Assembly (NCBI GenBank): GCA_947176485.1
Contig: CAMWQS010000034.1
Location: forward strand, 1 to 14,012
Length of the DNA stretch: 14,012 nucleotides
Origin: an uncultured Clostridia bacterium
GTDB taxonomy: Bacteria; Bacillota; Clostridia; Christensenellales; Borkfalkiaceae
Direction of reading: 5' to 3'
In this document: piece after piece, positions 6,422 to 14,005 of the stretch
Numbering within the stretch: position 1 is the stretch's first letter
Layout: each line of letters begins with the position of its first letter
The notes under the pieces: generated by a model
Databases searched by the model: none
Told to the model about the DNA's origin: nothing
The model's input: only the letters and a program-made list of their open reading frames with translations
Made by a program: the position numbers and the translations under genes

Positions 6422-9347
6422 TATTTTTCGCCGCCTCGTCTATCGCCGCAAGCATACTTCTAAGCCTTATCTTGACTACGCCGAGATTGTTTATTTCGTC
6501 TATTTTTATCTGTGTGTAAAGCTTACCGTTCTTTTCCAAAATGGAACGGACCTCGTCGGTGGTTATCGCGTCAAGCCCGCAACCGAACGAAACGAGCTGA
6601 ACCAAGTTTAAATTTTTGCGCTTTGATACGAAGTCCGCCGCACGGTAAAGCCTTGCGTGGTAAGTCCATTGGTTAAGTACGTCGACCTTGACCTTGTCAC
6701 CCTTTTCGAACACGCTGTCCTCGGAAAGCACGGCAAGCCCCAAAGAAGTTAAAAGCTTATTTATGCTGTGGTTGATTTCCCCGTCCAAGTGATAGGGTCT
6801 GCCCGCAAGCACGATGACCTGCTGCCCGTTCATCTCTGCCTTCCACAGAATTTCGTCCGCCTTGGAGCGAACGTCCTCGTGGTATTTTTCAAACCTTGCA
6901 AAGCCCTCGTCAAGAGCGTTTTCGATATCGCGCTTGGTAAAGTTATACTTTTTAAGCGCGTCCATAAGCTTCTTGACCGTGGGCTTTTTCATATTCAAAT
7001 CGAGGTAGGGCATAAGGAAATTCTTTTCGTTAAGCCGCTCGTTATTCGCCTTTAAAAGCTCGGGGTAGTACGCCACCACGGGGCAATTGTAGTGGTTGGT
7101 TGAACAGTGTTCGTCCAAATTGTAGCTTTCGCAGGGCATAAATATGAAGTCGACGCCCTCGTCCAAAAGGCTTTCTATGTGCCCGTGAATAAGTTTTGCG
7201 GGATAGCACGCGGTGTCGCTTGCGACGGTGTGCTGACCCTTGAAGTAAAGCTGGCGCGTAGATTTTCCCGACAAAACGACCTCGAAGCCCAAGGTTTCGA
7301 AGAAACCCGCCCAAATGGGGAGCTGCTCGTACATACCGAGCTGTAAAGCAAGCCCCACTTTGCCGCGTATGCCGCTTTGACCGTTTACGCCGTGTACGCA
7401 GTCGATAAGCCTTACTTGCTTATACGCGTATATATCCATATCCGCAAGCGCGGGTTTTCTGCCCGCACCGCGTTCGCACTTGTTGCCTGAAATAAATTTT
7501 CTGCCGTCGCTGAAACGGATCACGTTCAGGTTGCAGTTTGCAGTACAGCCGCGGCAGTTGGTGGCTTGAAGGGTGTAAGAAAATTCTTCAAGCTCTTTAA
7601 GGGTTGCCGTGGTGCTTTCTTCGGGGGCGTTTTCCATTGCGTACAACGCCGCGCCGAACGCGCCCATAAGCCCCGAAATGCCGGGACGGACTACTTCCTT
7701 GCCCGTTTCCATTTCAAAGGAACGGAGTACCGCGTCGTTTAAGAAGGTGCCGCCCTGCACGACGATATTGTCGCCGAGTTCGTCCGCGCTGGTCGCCCTT
7801 ATAACCTTATAAATGGCGTTCTTGACTATTGACGAGGAAAGCCCCGCGGAGATGTCCTCCACGCTTGCCCCCTCTTTTTGGGCTTGCTTTACCGCGCTGT
7901 TCATAAACACGGTACAGCGAGAGCCGAGTTCGACGGGGTGCTTGGCGTACAAGCCTTTTTCCGAAAATTTGTTAATCTCCATACCCATGGCTCGGGCAAA
8001 GGTCTGAATAAACGAGCCGCAGCCCGAGGAGCAAGCCTCGTTAAGCATGATGGAATCTATAGTGCCGTTTTTGATTTTAAAGCACTTTATGTCCTGCCCG
8101 CCGATGTCGATAATGAAGTCGACCTTAGGGTTGAAGTGAAGCGCAGCCTTGAAGTGCGCAACCGTTTCGACTATGCCGAAATCGGCTTTAATTGAATTTT
8201 TAATCAAGTCCTCGCCGTAGCCCGTAACCGCACTGCCGCGAATTTTAAGGCGGTTGCCGCCGAGGGCGTAAAGCTCTTTCAGCTTTTTAACGACGATATC
8301 GAGGGGCTGACCGTTGTTGGACTGATAGTGCGACCACAGAATGCGGCAGTCGGGCGTGATAAGCATAAGCTTGGTGGTCGTCGAGCCGCTGTCTATGCCG
8401 AGGTAGCAGTCGCCCGTATACGAAGAAATATCCGCGAAGGTCAAGTCGGTTGCCCTGTGGCGTTTGACGAAATCTGCGTATTCTTCCTTGCTTTCAAACA
8501 ACGGCTTGCCCGTGGTAACCGAGTTGTTTTCGGTGATTTTTTCGAGCTTTTTTATGATCTCGTCAATGCTTTCGGCGTGTTCGCCGACGGACGACAAAGC
8601 CGCGCCTATTGCCATAAAGCAAGGTGCGTTGTCGGGGAAAACCGCGTTTTCGTCCGTTAGCTTCAAGGTTGTAACGAAGGCTTTTCTTAATGCTTGCAAG
8701 AAGTACAAGGGTCCGCCCAAAAACAGAACCTTGCCCTTTATTCTGCGGCCTTGCGCCAAGCCCGAAACGGTTTGGTCAACCACGGCTTGGAAAATTGAGG
8801 CGGCGATATCCGCTTTGCTTGCGCCCTGGTTTAAAAGGGGTTGCACGTCGGACTTAGCAAACACGCCGCAACGCGACGCTATGGGGTAGGTTTTGCCCGC
8901 GGAAAGGGCAAGTTCGTCCATCTTTTCAACCGAAACGTTTAAAAGGGTTGCCATTTGGTCGATAAACGCGCCCGTGCCGCCTGCGCAGCTGCCGTTCATA
9001 CGCTGTTCGGTGCCGCCCGTAACGAAGATAATTTTAGCGTCCTCGCCGCCGAGTTCTATGGCGACGTCAATATCGGAATGAATTTTGCGTATAGCAATAA
9101 ACGCAGCCTGCACTTCTTGCACGAAGTTTATACCGCTGCGTTGCGAAAGCCCAAGCCCCGCACTGCCCGTAATAGAAACGGCGTAGCTGCCGCCGAACTT
9201 TTCCTTTATAGTGTTAAGCTCGGACAGCACCGTTTCCTTTACCTTGGCAAAATGACGAACGTAGGACGAGTATATTAAGTTGTCTTTCTCGTCGATGACC
9301 GCCGCCTTTACGGTGGTTGAGCCGACGTCTATGCCTAAAAGCTTCAA
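6399..9347 (-). CDS. BcrA/BadF/HgdC-type activase with two ATPase domains and a DUF2229-type region
   Basis: A 982-residue predicted ATP-driven electron activator. Two ASKHA-fold ATPase domains are visible. Domain 1 (about 1-255) has GIDVGSTTVK, ELGGEDAK and NGSCAGGTGAF. Domain 2 (about 315-570) has GIDSGSTTTK, DIGGQDIK and EACSSGCGSF. Each keeps both cysteines that bind the shared [4Fe-4S] cluster in HgdC: Cys121/Cys160 and Cys439/Cys478, each pair 39 residues apart, the same spacing as Cys127/Cys166 in the characterised activator. A cysteine cluster follows (Cys598, 601, 605, 624), then a DUF2229-type region ending near KIDEINNLGVVKIRLRS (948-964). The start is TTG at 9347: it is the codon that places GIDVGST at the very N-terminus, no in-frame ATG lies close upstream, and GGAAAAAG is next to it. 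The 421-residue gene overlaps its end and supplies the rest of the usual single-chain protein. Function and substrate are unassigned. Confidence 0.9.
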   Translation of the reverse strand: MKLLGIDVGSTTVKAAVIDEKDNLIYSSYVRHFAKVKETVLSELNTIKEKFGGSYAVSITGSAGLGLSQRSGINFVQEVQAAFIAIRKIHSDIDVAIELGGEDAKIIFVTGGTEQRMNGSCAGGTGAFIDQMATLLNVSVEKMDELALSAGKTYPIASRCGVFAKSDVQPLLNQGASKADIAASIFQAVVDQTVSGLAQGRRIKGKVLFLGGPLYFLQALRKAFVTTLKLTDENAVFPDNAPCFMAIGAALSSVGEHAESIDEIIKKLEKITENNSVTTGKPLFESKEEYADFVKRHRATDLTFADISSYTGDCYLGIDSGSTTTKLMLITPDCRILWSHYQSNNGQPLDIVVKKLKELYALGGNRLKIRGSAVTGYGEDLIKNSIKADFGIVETVAHFKAALHFNPKVDFIIDIGGQDIKCFKIKNGTIDSIMLNEACSSGCGSFIQTFARAMGMEINKFSEKGLYAKHPVELGSRCTVFMNSAVKQAQKEGASVEDISAGLSSSIVKNAIYKVIRATSADELGDNIVVQGGTFLNDAVLRSFEMETGKEVVRPGISGLMGAFGAALYAMENAPEESTTATLKELEEFSYTLQATNCRGCTANCNLNVIRFSDGRKFISGNKCERGAGRKPALADMDIYAYKQVRLIDCVHGVNGQSGIRGKVGLALQLGMYEQLPIWAGFFETLGFEVVLSGKSTRQLYFKGQHTVASDTACYPAKLIHGHIESLLDEGVDFIFMPCESYNLDEHCSTNHYNCPVVAYYPELLKANNERLNEKNFLMPYLDLNMKKPTVKKLMDALKKYNFTKRDIENALDEGFARFEKYHEDVRSKADEILWKAEMNGQQVIVLAGRPYHLDGEINHSINKLLTSLGLAVLSEDSVFEKGDKVKVDVLNQWTYHARLYRAADFVSKRKNLNLVQLVSFGCGLDAITTDEVRSILEKNGKLYTQIKIDEINNLGVVKIRLRSMLAAIDEAAKNNGRKDGV

Positions 9348-9379
9348 TTTCTTTTTCCGATAATAAAGTATTCGTAAAA

Positions 9380-9409
9380 ATTATAACATAACTTTGTATA
9401 ATTTTTCAA
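9380..9409 (-). promoter_or_regulatory. Sigma-A promoter of the activase operon
   Basis: On the minus strand, TTGAAA (9404-9409) and TATAAT (9380-9385) are 18 bp apart, and a TGT directly before the -10 makes it extended. The predicted start near 9373 leaves a leader of about 26 nt before the TTG start codon. The 9348-9477 spacer is strongly AT-rich and holds no open frame of note. Confidence 0.65.
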
Positions 9410-9444
9410 ATTTATGAATATATAAATTTTGTTAATTTTGTATT

Positions 9445-9456
9445 AAATTGCAATTT
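9445..9456. repeat. 12-bp perfect palindrome upstream of the activase promoter
   Basis: AAATTGCAATTT is a perfect 12-bp palindrome about 36 bp upstream of the activase -35 box. It could be an operator half-site pair, but a palindrome of this length may arise by chance in such AT-rich sequence. It does not match a regulator site that I can name. Confidence 0.25.
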
Positions 9457-9464
9457 TTTTCCTT

Positions 9465-9504
9465 AAAAAAGATACTGCCGCCCGAGCGTTGAACGCTCGG
9501 GCGG
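9465..9504 (-). terminator. Terminator-like hairpin after spoIIID
   Basis: A 13-bp perfect inverted repeat (9478-9490 with 9492-9504) sits six bases past the spoIIID stop. On the minus strand six T follow at 9465-9470, but only after a 7-nt gap, so termination may be incomplete and some transcripts could run into the activase operon. On the plus strand there is no U-run. Confidence 0.7.
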
Positions 9505-9509
9505 AGAGT

Positions 9510-9761
9510 TTATATTTCGCTTGAATACTTTTTCTTGGTTGCCATACCGCCGCGGATGTGGCGCTCTGATAAGTTCTTATCCAAAACGGTACGAACGTTT
9601 TCGTAAAGTTCTTTATCCACGGTTTTAAGCCGCTCAGTTACGTCTTTATGTACGGTAGATTTGCTGATGGAAAAATACGTTGCGGCTGCACGGACCGTGC
9701 AGTTTGAGGCAATGATATATTCCCCCTCTTTGATTACCCTTTCGGCTATATAATCCCACAT
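9510..9761 (-). CDS. spoIIID: Sporulation transcriptional regulator SpoIIID
   Basis: Small DNA-binding protein that, in spore formers, adjusts the mother-cell sigma-E programme and prepares for sigma-K. The 83 residues carry the family hallmarks: an N-terminal DYIAERVIKEGEYI, a helix-turn-helix with ISKSTVHKDVTERL (about 32-45), and the basic ERHIRGGMATKKKYS segment near the C-terminus that contacts DNA. The length is slightly below the 93 residues of the Bacillus subtilis protein, with the loss at the C-terminal tail, as in other clostridial forms. The ATG at 9761 has a GGAG ribosome site 6-7 nt upstream. The gene is monocistronic between two hairpin terminators and has a possible sigma-E promoter. 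It is not next to spoIIQ or mreB, as is common elsewhere. Its presence is the best evidence in the window for an endospore-forming host. Confidence 0.95.
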   Translation of the reverse strand: MWDYIAERVIKEGEYIIASNCTVRAAATYFSISKSTVHKDVTERLKTVDKELYENVRTVLDKNLSERHIRGGMATKKKYSSEI

Positions 9762-9789
9762 ATCACACTCCGAAAATTTTTGTATTATA

Positions 9790-9818
9790 AATTTATTCGG
9801 AAGCGTGCGGATATATGC
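9790..9818 (-). promoter_or_regulatory. Possible sigma-E promoter of spoIIID
   Basis: On the minus strand GCATATA (9812-9818) matches the sigma-E -35 consensus KMATATT at six of seven positions. AATAAATT (9790-9797) matches CATACAHT at six of eight, with a 14-bp spacer. This fits the known sigma-E control of spoIIID in Bacillus. A TATAAT at 9784-9789 is a competing sigma-A -10 box, but it lacks a good -35. Confidence 0.45.
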
Positions 9819-9850
9819 GGAATTTGGGGAAATTTAACAATATTTTGTCG

Positions 9851-9887
9851 AAAAAAAGCAAACCCTTGCGGCGAACGCCGCAAGGGT
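9851..9887 (-). terminator. Intrinsic terminator of the large lipoprotein gene
   Basis: A 12-bp perfect inverted repeat (9862-9873 with 9876-9887) lies 40 bp past the lipoprotein stop. On the minus strand a run of seven T begins four bases after the stem (9851-9857). The plus strand also has a T-rich tail, but no plus-strand gene ends here. Confidence 0.85.
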
Positions 9888-9926
9888 CTTTTTCTTTTAC
9901 AATAATTTAGTTAGATAGCTATTAGA

Positions 9927-12900
9927 TTAATGTACGATTATTGCATAAATACTGGGCTTACCAGAACCAAAAATAATGTGATAATCACCCGATTCCGTAG
10001 CCGTATATTCCAACAATGACGATGACGTCTTTGCGCCACTATCATTCGTTGCCGTTACTTTAGCTAATGCGCTACCGGAAGCAGTACTTGCTGAGTTACC
10101 AATCCAAATGTCGCCGGAAGCTCCGTTGCTACCATAGTTGCCGCCGCAAGCAATACTTATTTTTTGACCGGCTTCAAGATGAATTTTTAAAGATCTACCA
10201 GAATCTCCGCCGGCTCTTATTGCACCCTCGAAAGTAGTTACTCCACCCTCAGGCGTAATACCGTCTATAGTTCCAGTCCATTTTGACTTACCTTCATTAA
10301 GACCACCCGTAACTGTAATTGCATCTGTCGACGCAGTTCCCAATCCTTTGTTGTCTACTGAATAGGTTACTGCCTTTGATTTTTGTTCGTATTGAGCGTA
10401 CAAATCGGTGTTGCCCGTTCCAACGGTATAGGTTCCATCAACTAAGGTATAAATATATTCACCCTCGTGTTCGGGGTCTGCTGCCCTTGTAGCCCAACCC
10501 TTGAACTCGTACTTATACTTGCCGTCTTCGCTGTCAGCCTTCGTAGGTGCCGAAGGTGCTTTAGATACATCAAACGCGCTGCCACTTACTACGGGAACTG
10601 CACTGCCGATTACCGCACCGTCCTCGCCGTGGAACGTAAGCGTTGCATCGGCGGTTTCAAATACCGCATAAAGCGTAACGGTAGTTTTATCTTCAAGCGA
10701 ACCGCCGAACGTGTAAGGTGTTTCGCCGTTCTTTGTTTCCGACCAATGCTTGAACGACTTACCTGCAACCGTAGGAGCGGTGGGTTCCGTTAAAGTTGCG
10801 AAGTAATGATAGGAAGTTTCAGCGTCAAAGCCGCTTATAGCCGCATCAGTGTCGGAATCCAACCAGTTTACGGTTACGGTCTTTTCGATTTTGCTTGTAT
10901 CAACGGTTGCGTCAGTCTTGAAGAGGAACAACCTTGAACCGCTTCCGCCAGAAGGAATTGCAAGATAGAACTCAAGAATATCACCGGCGTTTAAGTCATT
11001 GACAACGTATTTTACCGTCATATCGCCGGAGGAAGAAAGAGTTTTTACAACCGTCGGGTTTTCGGTATCGCCGTTCTTTACGCAGTAAATCGTGCCGTAT
11101 CTGTTTTCTTTAACGCCAGCCGATTCGGAAACGTTGAGGTAAATTGCAAACTCGCTAAGGCTTGCCTTTAATTCAACGATAATGGGTCTTGCGCTACTAT
11201 CGGTACCGGCTGAAACGTTGGAGCTTCTCCAAGAATTTGTAAACGATTCACCTCCAACCGCTTTTGCACTTGCAAGTGTGAAGTACTCGGCAGTATTCGT
11301 TGAACTTTCAGTAGCAACGTCTTTTGAAGTTACTTTGTATAAATTGTTTTCAGTGATGTTTGCAACATCGGTTGCCCCTGCTGCAACAGTCCAAGTTTCT
11401 TTTACTTTGAAGCCTGCGATAGGGGTTTTGCCGGTTACTACTACGTTGGTTACGGGGTTGTAAACGGTTAAGTCTGCTTCTTCGACGCTTACGCCGCCAA
11501 CCGTTGCAGCGGTTACGTTGAAGCCCGAAATATGCAAGTCGGCAAGGGTAAGCTTGTTGCCGTAGGTTACGTAGCAAACTTCGCCGTTATCAAGGGTTAC
11601 GGCTATTTTAAGGGTTGCAAGCGAAGCAATGAAGTCGTCTACTCGCTTTGTAGCTGCCTCAATCTTATCCGCTCTGTTTTCGTTGGTAGCTTCATTGAAC
11701 AGGTCAGCGAAGTCAATCTCATAGTAGCTTTCCAACGCATCATCGTTTTTAACGTTTTCCTCTTGCTCTTCCAAATATGCGTCGGCATTAACGTGAGCCG
11801 CATAGTTAGCCAAATAACGGTCAACTTCCGCCTCAATATCGGTAAGTGTTGATGCGATTAAGTCGCGGTTTGCTTGAGTATCTTCGTTTTCTACAGCTTC
11901 TATTTTGGCTTTTGCAGCATCTTTTGCCGCAGTGATAAGCGTATCGTATTCACCGTAACCGGAGCCGATATCAGCGATTTCGTCAGCGCGGCAGTTATCG
12001 ATTCCCTCGTAAGCTTCAAGCACTACGTCGTCATAAGCTTTATCTAAGTCGGAAACTGCCTTTCTTAATGCTGCTTTAGCTGCTTCAAGCTTGGTATTTG
12101 CATCGGTAATGCTCGTACTGCCGTTTAAAACGCCTTTTTGTATAACTAACGCGCTGTCAACCGCCGCAAGCTTAGTTTCGTCTTCGCCAAGCGTGCCTTT
12201 ATACGTCGTTGCATCTTCTTCAAGCGCAGCTACTACTGCAACTTTCTTTGCCGCCAACATCTTTGCGTTGGTTTTCTCAGCAAGGTACTCGTCAGCCGCG
12301 TCGGTGACTGCCTTCATTTCCGCAGTAGTGTTTAAGTCTGCAAGTGCCCCTTCTACTTCCGTAATCTTATCGGAGTAAAGCGAAGCGTTGTTGTAATCTG
12401 CGTCGTCGCCCTCAAGACCGGTATTAGTGAACTGGGTTGAGGGGTATTTAGCTTTTAAAGCGTCCAACGCTGCGGTGCGGGCTTCTGCAATAGCGGAATC
12501 CTTTAATACTGCTTTCAAAGCCGCTTTGCAATCTGCAACCGCTTGGTCTATGCCTGCAACGTCTTCCGCAGCCTCTACCGCTGCTTTACCCGCAGCTACG
12601 GCTGCCGTAAGGTCTGCACCGTTGGTGGTGTATTCCGTAACGTCGTACTTTTCAAGTTCTGCATCGATAATACCGTTTGCTTCGGTTTTGCTGTCTTCCA
12701 AAGTTTTAACAGCGCCGCAAATAACTATGTTCTTCGAGGTGTGTTTACGACCGCCGCCGTTGGAAGTTACAAGCTGCAAATACTTGAACGTTTTAATGCC
12801 CGTTTCTACTTCGCTCAAAACGGAAACGTCGTTAATTTGGAAAGTCGTTTTGCCCGTATCTAAATCAAATTTAAAGTAAACTTTGATATAGTCGTCTTTC

Positions 12901-13892
12901 GTCACGGAAACGCCCGTTACGGGTGCCGCTGCTTCGGTTGCACCGGTTACCGAAAGAGATGCAGTGTCCTTACCGGTAGAAGCGATTTTAACGGTTTTAT
13001 CGCCGCAGTAGAAAGTTACCAAATCTTGCGAGCTACCATATTCGCTGACTTTCGTTTCAAAGTAGCCTTCAACGACCTGCTTAACTGCGCCGGGGTTGAC
13101 AACCGTATAGACGTTTTTGTCCTTATTCTTGCTATCAACGTAACCCGTGTACTGTTGAAGAACTTTTACGCCGCCTTCTTCAACGTAATCGATATGTGCG
13201 TTTTTGTAGCCGGTTTCGCCGGATATGTATAAGCCTGCGGGCGAATTAGCTGCGTCGAAAGTTTCAAGGCTCGTGCCGACTTCTGCCTCGGCATCGATTT
13301 TAACGCGAACGTCCTCTCTTGCAATCAAATCAGCGTAACTGGGAATGGTTATTACGGGGCCGGGAGGAACGATGACCGTGCCTTCGGGTTTAACCGTGAT
13401 TTTATGTTCTGCCTTTTTGGTGTTGTCGTCGATTGAGGTTGCCGTGATGGTAACTTCGCCTTCTTTAACGCCCGTTACCAAGCCGTTTGCGTCAACGGTT
13501 GCTGTGTCTTCGTCCGAGGACGACCAAGTTACCGTGGTTGCCGCGTTGCCGGTTACGGTAACGGTTGCCGTAAGCTGAAGCGTGCCTTTTTCTGCAACTT
13601 CTTTGCCGCCGCTGATTGAAACGCCGGTAACCTTATCCTCTACGACGGGGGTAGTACCTTGCTCCTTTATGGTTGCGCCGCAATTGTCGCATTTGTTGTC
13701 GGAATCGCCGTCAACGTGGAGCTGGTCGGGGATAGTATCGTCGCCGTCTACACAAGTAGCGGTATGCGTACCGTTGCCGTTGTCCTCATAAGTGTAGTTG
13801 TGTGTATGGGTGTTACAAGCCGCTGCAACTACGCTGGTTCCCACTGCGCCCGAAATAACGAATACGGAAAGCAGTTTAGTTAGTTTTTTCAT
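9927..13892 (-). CDS. Large multidomain surface lipoprotein (BIG2, concanavalin-like region, helical stalk, Listeria-Bacteroides-type repeats)
   Basis: A 1321-residue exported protein, probably membrane-anchored by lipid and reaching out through the wall; function unknown, adhesion or glycan binding inferred. Residues 1-25 form a signal peptide and VVAAAC (21-26) a lipobox with Cys26, although Ala rather than Leu at -3 makes it a weak one. Next come a His/Cys motif (HTH, Cys47, CDNCG at 68-72), a BIG2 Ig-like domain (about 87-168), a proline-rich linker, and a concanavalin/LamG-like beta region (about 195-395). Then follow FIVAR-like Ala/Glu-rich helices (about 398-760), a short beta module (760-825), a beta-sandwich (about 830-995), two Listeria-Bacteroides-type repeats (about 1003-1080 and 1082-1170, with KSFKHW and EFKGWA), and a second beta-sandwich to the end. 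No LPXTG, S-layer or catalytic motif was seen. AGGAGG 7 nt before the ATG is a perfect ribosome site. The final domain is somewhat AT-richer than the repeat region. Confidence 0.85.
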   Translation of the reverse strand: MKKLTKLLSVFVISGAVGTSVVAAACNTHTHNYTYEDNGNGTHTATCVDGDDTIPDQLHVDGDSDNKCDNCGATIKEQGTTPVVEDKVTGVSISGGKEVAEKGTLQLTATVTVTGNAATTVTWSSSDEDTATVDANGLVTGVKEGEVTITATSIDDNTKKAEHKITVKPEGTVIVPPGPVITIPSYADLIAREDVRVKIDAEAEVGTSLETFDAANSPAGLYISGETGYKNAHIDYVEEGGVKVLQQYTGYVDSKNKDKNVYTVVNPGAVKQVVEGYFETKVSEYGSSQDLVTFYCGDKTVKIASTGKDTASLSVTGATEAAAPVTGVSVTKDDYIKVYFKFDLDTGKTTFQINDVSVLSEVETGIKTFKYLQLVTSNGGGRKHTSKNIVICGAVKTLEDSKTEANGIIDAELEKYDVTEYTTNGADLTAAVAAGKAAVEAAEDVAGIDQAVADCKAALKAVLKDSAIAEARTAALDALKAKYPSTQFTNTGLEGDDADYNNASLYSDKITEVEGALADLNTTAEMKAVTDAADEYLAEKTNAKMLAAKKVAVVAALEEDATTYKGTLGEDETKLAAVDSALVIQKGVLNGSTSITDANTKLEAAKAALRKAVSDLDKAYDDVVLEAYEGIDNCRADEIADIGSGYGEYDTLITAAKDAAKAKIEAVENEDTQANRDLIASTLTDIEAEVDRYLANYAAHVNADAYLEEQEENVKNDDALESYYEIDFADLFNEATNENRADKIEAATKRVDDFIASLATLKIAVTLDNGEVCYVTYGNKLTLADLHISGFNVTAATVGGVSVEEADLTVYNPVTNVVVTGKTPIAGFKVKETWTVAAGATDVANITENNLYKVTSKDVATESSTNTAEYFTLASAKAVGGESFTNSWRSSNVSAGTDSSARPIIVELKASLSEFAIYLNVSESAGVKENRYGTIYCVKNGDTENPTVVKTLSSSGDMTVKYVVNDLNAGDILEFYLAIPSGGSGSRLFLFKTDATVDTSKIEKTVTVNWLDSDTDAAISGFDAETSYHYFATLTEPTAPTVAGKSFKHWSETKNGETPYTFGGSLEDKTTVTLYAVFETADATLTFHGEDGAVIGSAVPVVSGSAFDVSKAPSAPTKADSEDGKYKYEFKGWATRAADPEHEGEYIYTLVDGTYTVGTGNTDLYAQYEQKSKAVTYSVDNKGLGTASTDAITVTGGLNEGKSKWTGTIDGITPEGGVTTFEGAIRAGGDSGRSLKIHLEAGQKISIACGGNYGSNGASGDIWIGNSASTASGSALAKVTATNDSGAKTSSSLLEYTATESGDYHIIFGSGKPSIYAIIVH

Positions 13893-13936
13893 TCATCTTC
13901 CTCCTTTTTTTGACAAAAACATTTAGCAGTTTTTAA

Positions 13937-13954
13937 GGGGAACGGGCGTTCCCC
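13937..13954 (-). promoter_or_regulatory. Leader hairpin 2 of the lipoprotein transcript
   Basis: GGGGAACG (13937-13944) pairs with CGTTCCCC (13947-13954) to give a compact GC-rich stem-loop about 45 nt before the start codon. On the minus strand only TTAAAAA follows, not a U-run, so it is not an ordinary terminator. A role in mRNA stability or translation is inferred. Confidence 0.5.
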
Positions 13955-13958
13955 TACC

Positions 13959-13980
13959 CCCGTATATGAAAATATACGGG
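13959..13980 (-). promoter_or_regulatory. Leader hairpin 1 of the lipoprotein transcript
   Basis: A 9-bp perfect inverted repeat (13959-13967 with 13972-13980) encloses a 4-nt loop. It lies directly upstream of hairpin 2 in the predicted 5' leader. It could equally be a protein operator, since it sits only about 25 bp past the -10 box. Confidence 0.5.
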
Positions 13981-14005
13981 AAATTTTCGTTTTTCGTCTT
14001 TAAAT

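Noticed and set aside
6399..6440. Programmed -1 frameshift joining the two activase genes
   Set aside because: The second gene is in the +1 (or -2) frame relative to the first, no standard slippery heptamer is in phase, and the second gene has its own ATG with a GAGG upstream.
9431..9452. Rex-type operator (TTGTTAA half-site) before the activase gene
   Set aside because: Only one half-site is present. The other half has the wrong sequence and spacing.
9862..9887. GC-rich hairpin repeats as a CRISPR or repeat family
   Set aside because: The four main hairpins of the window differ in sequence, and two sit just past gene ends with U-runs, so ordinary terminators explain them.
10467..13883. Plus-strand open frames across the lipoprotein gene
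   Set aside because: They are low-complexity antisense readings of Ala/Thr/Val-rich repeats, with no ribosome sites or recognisable domains.
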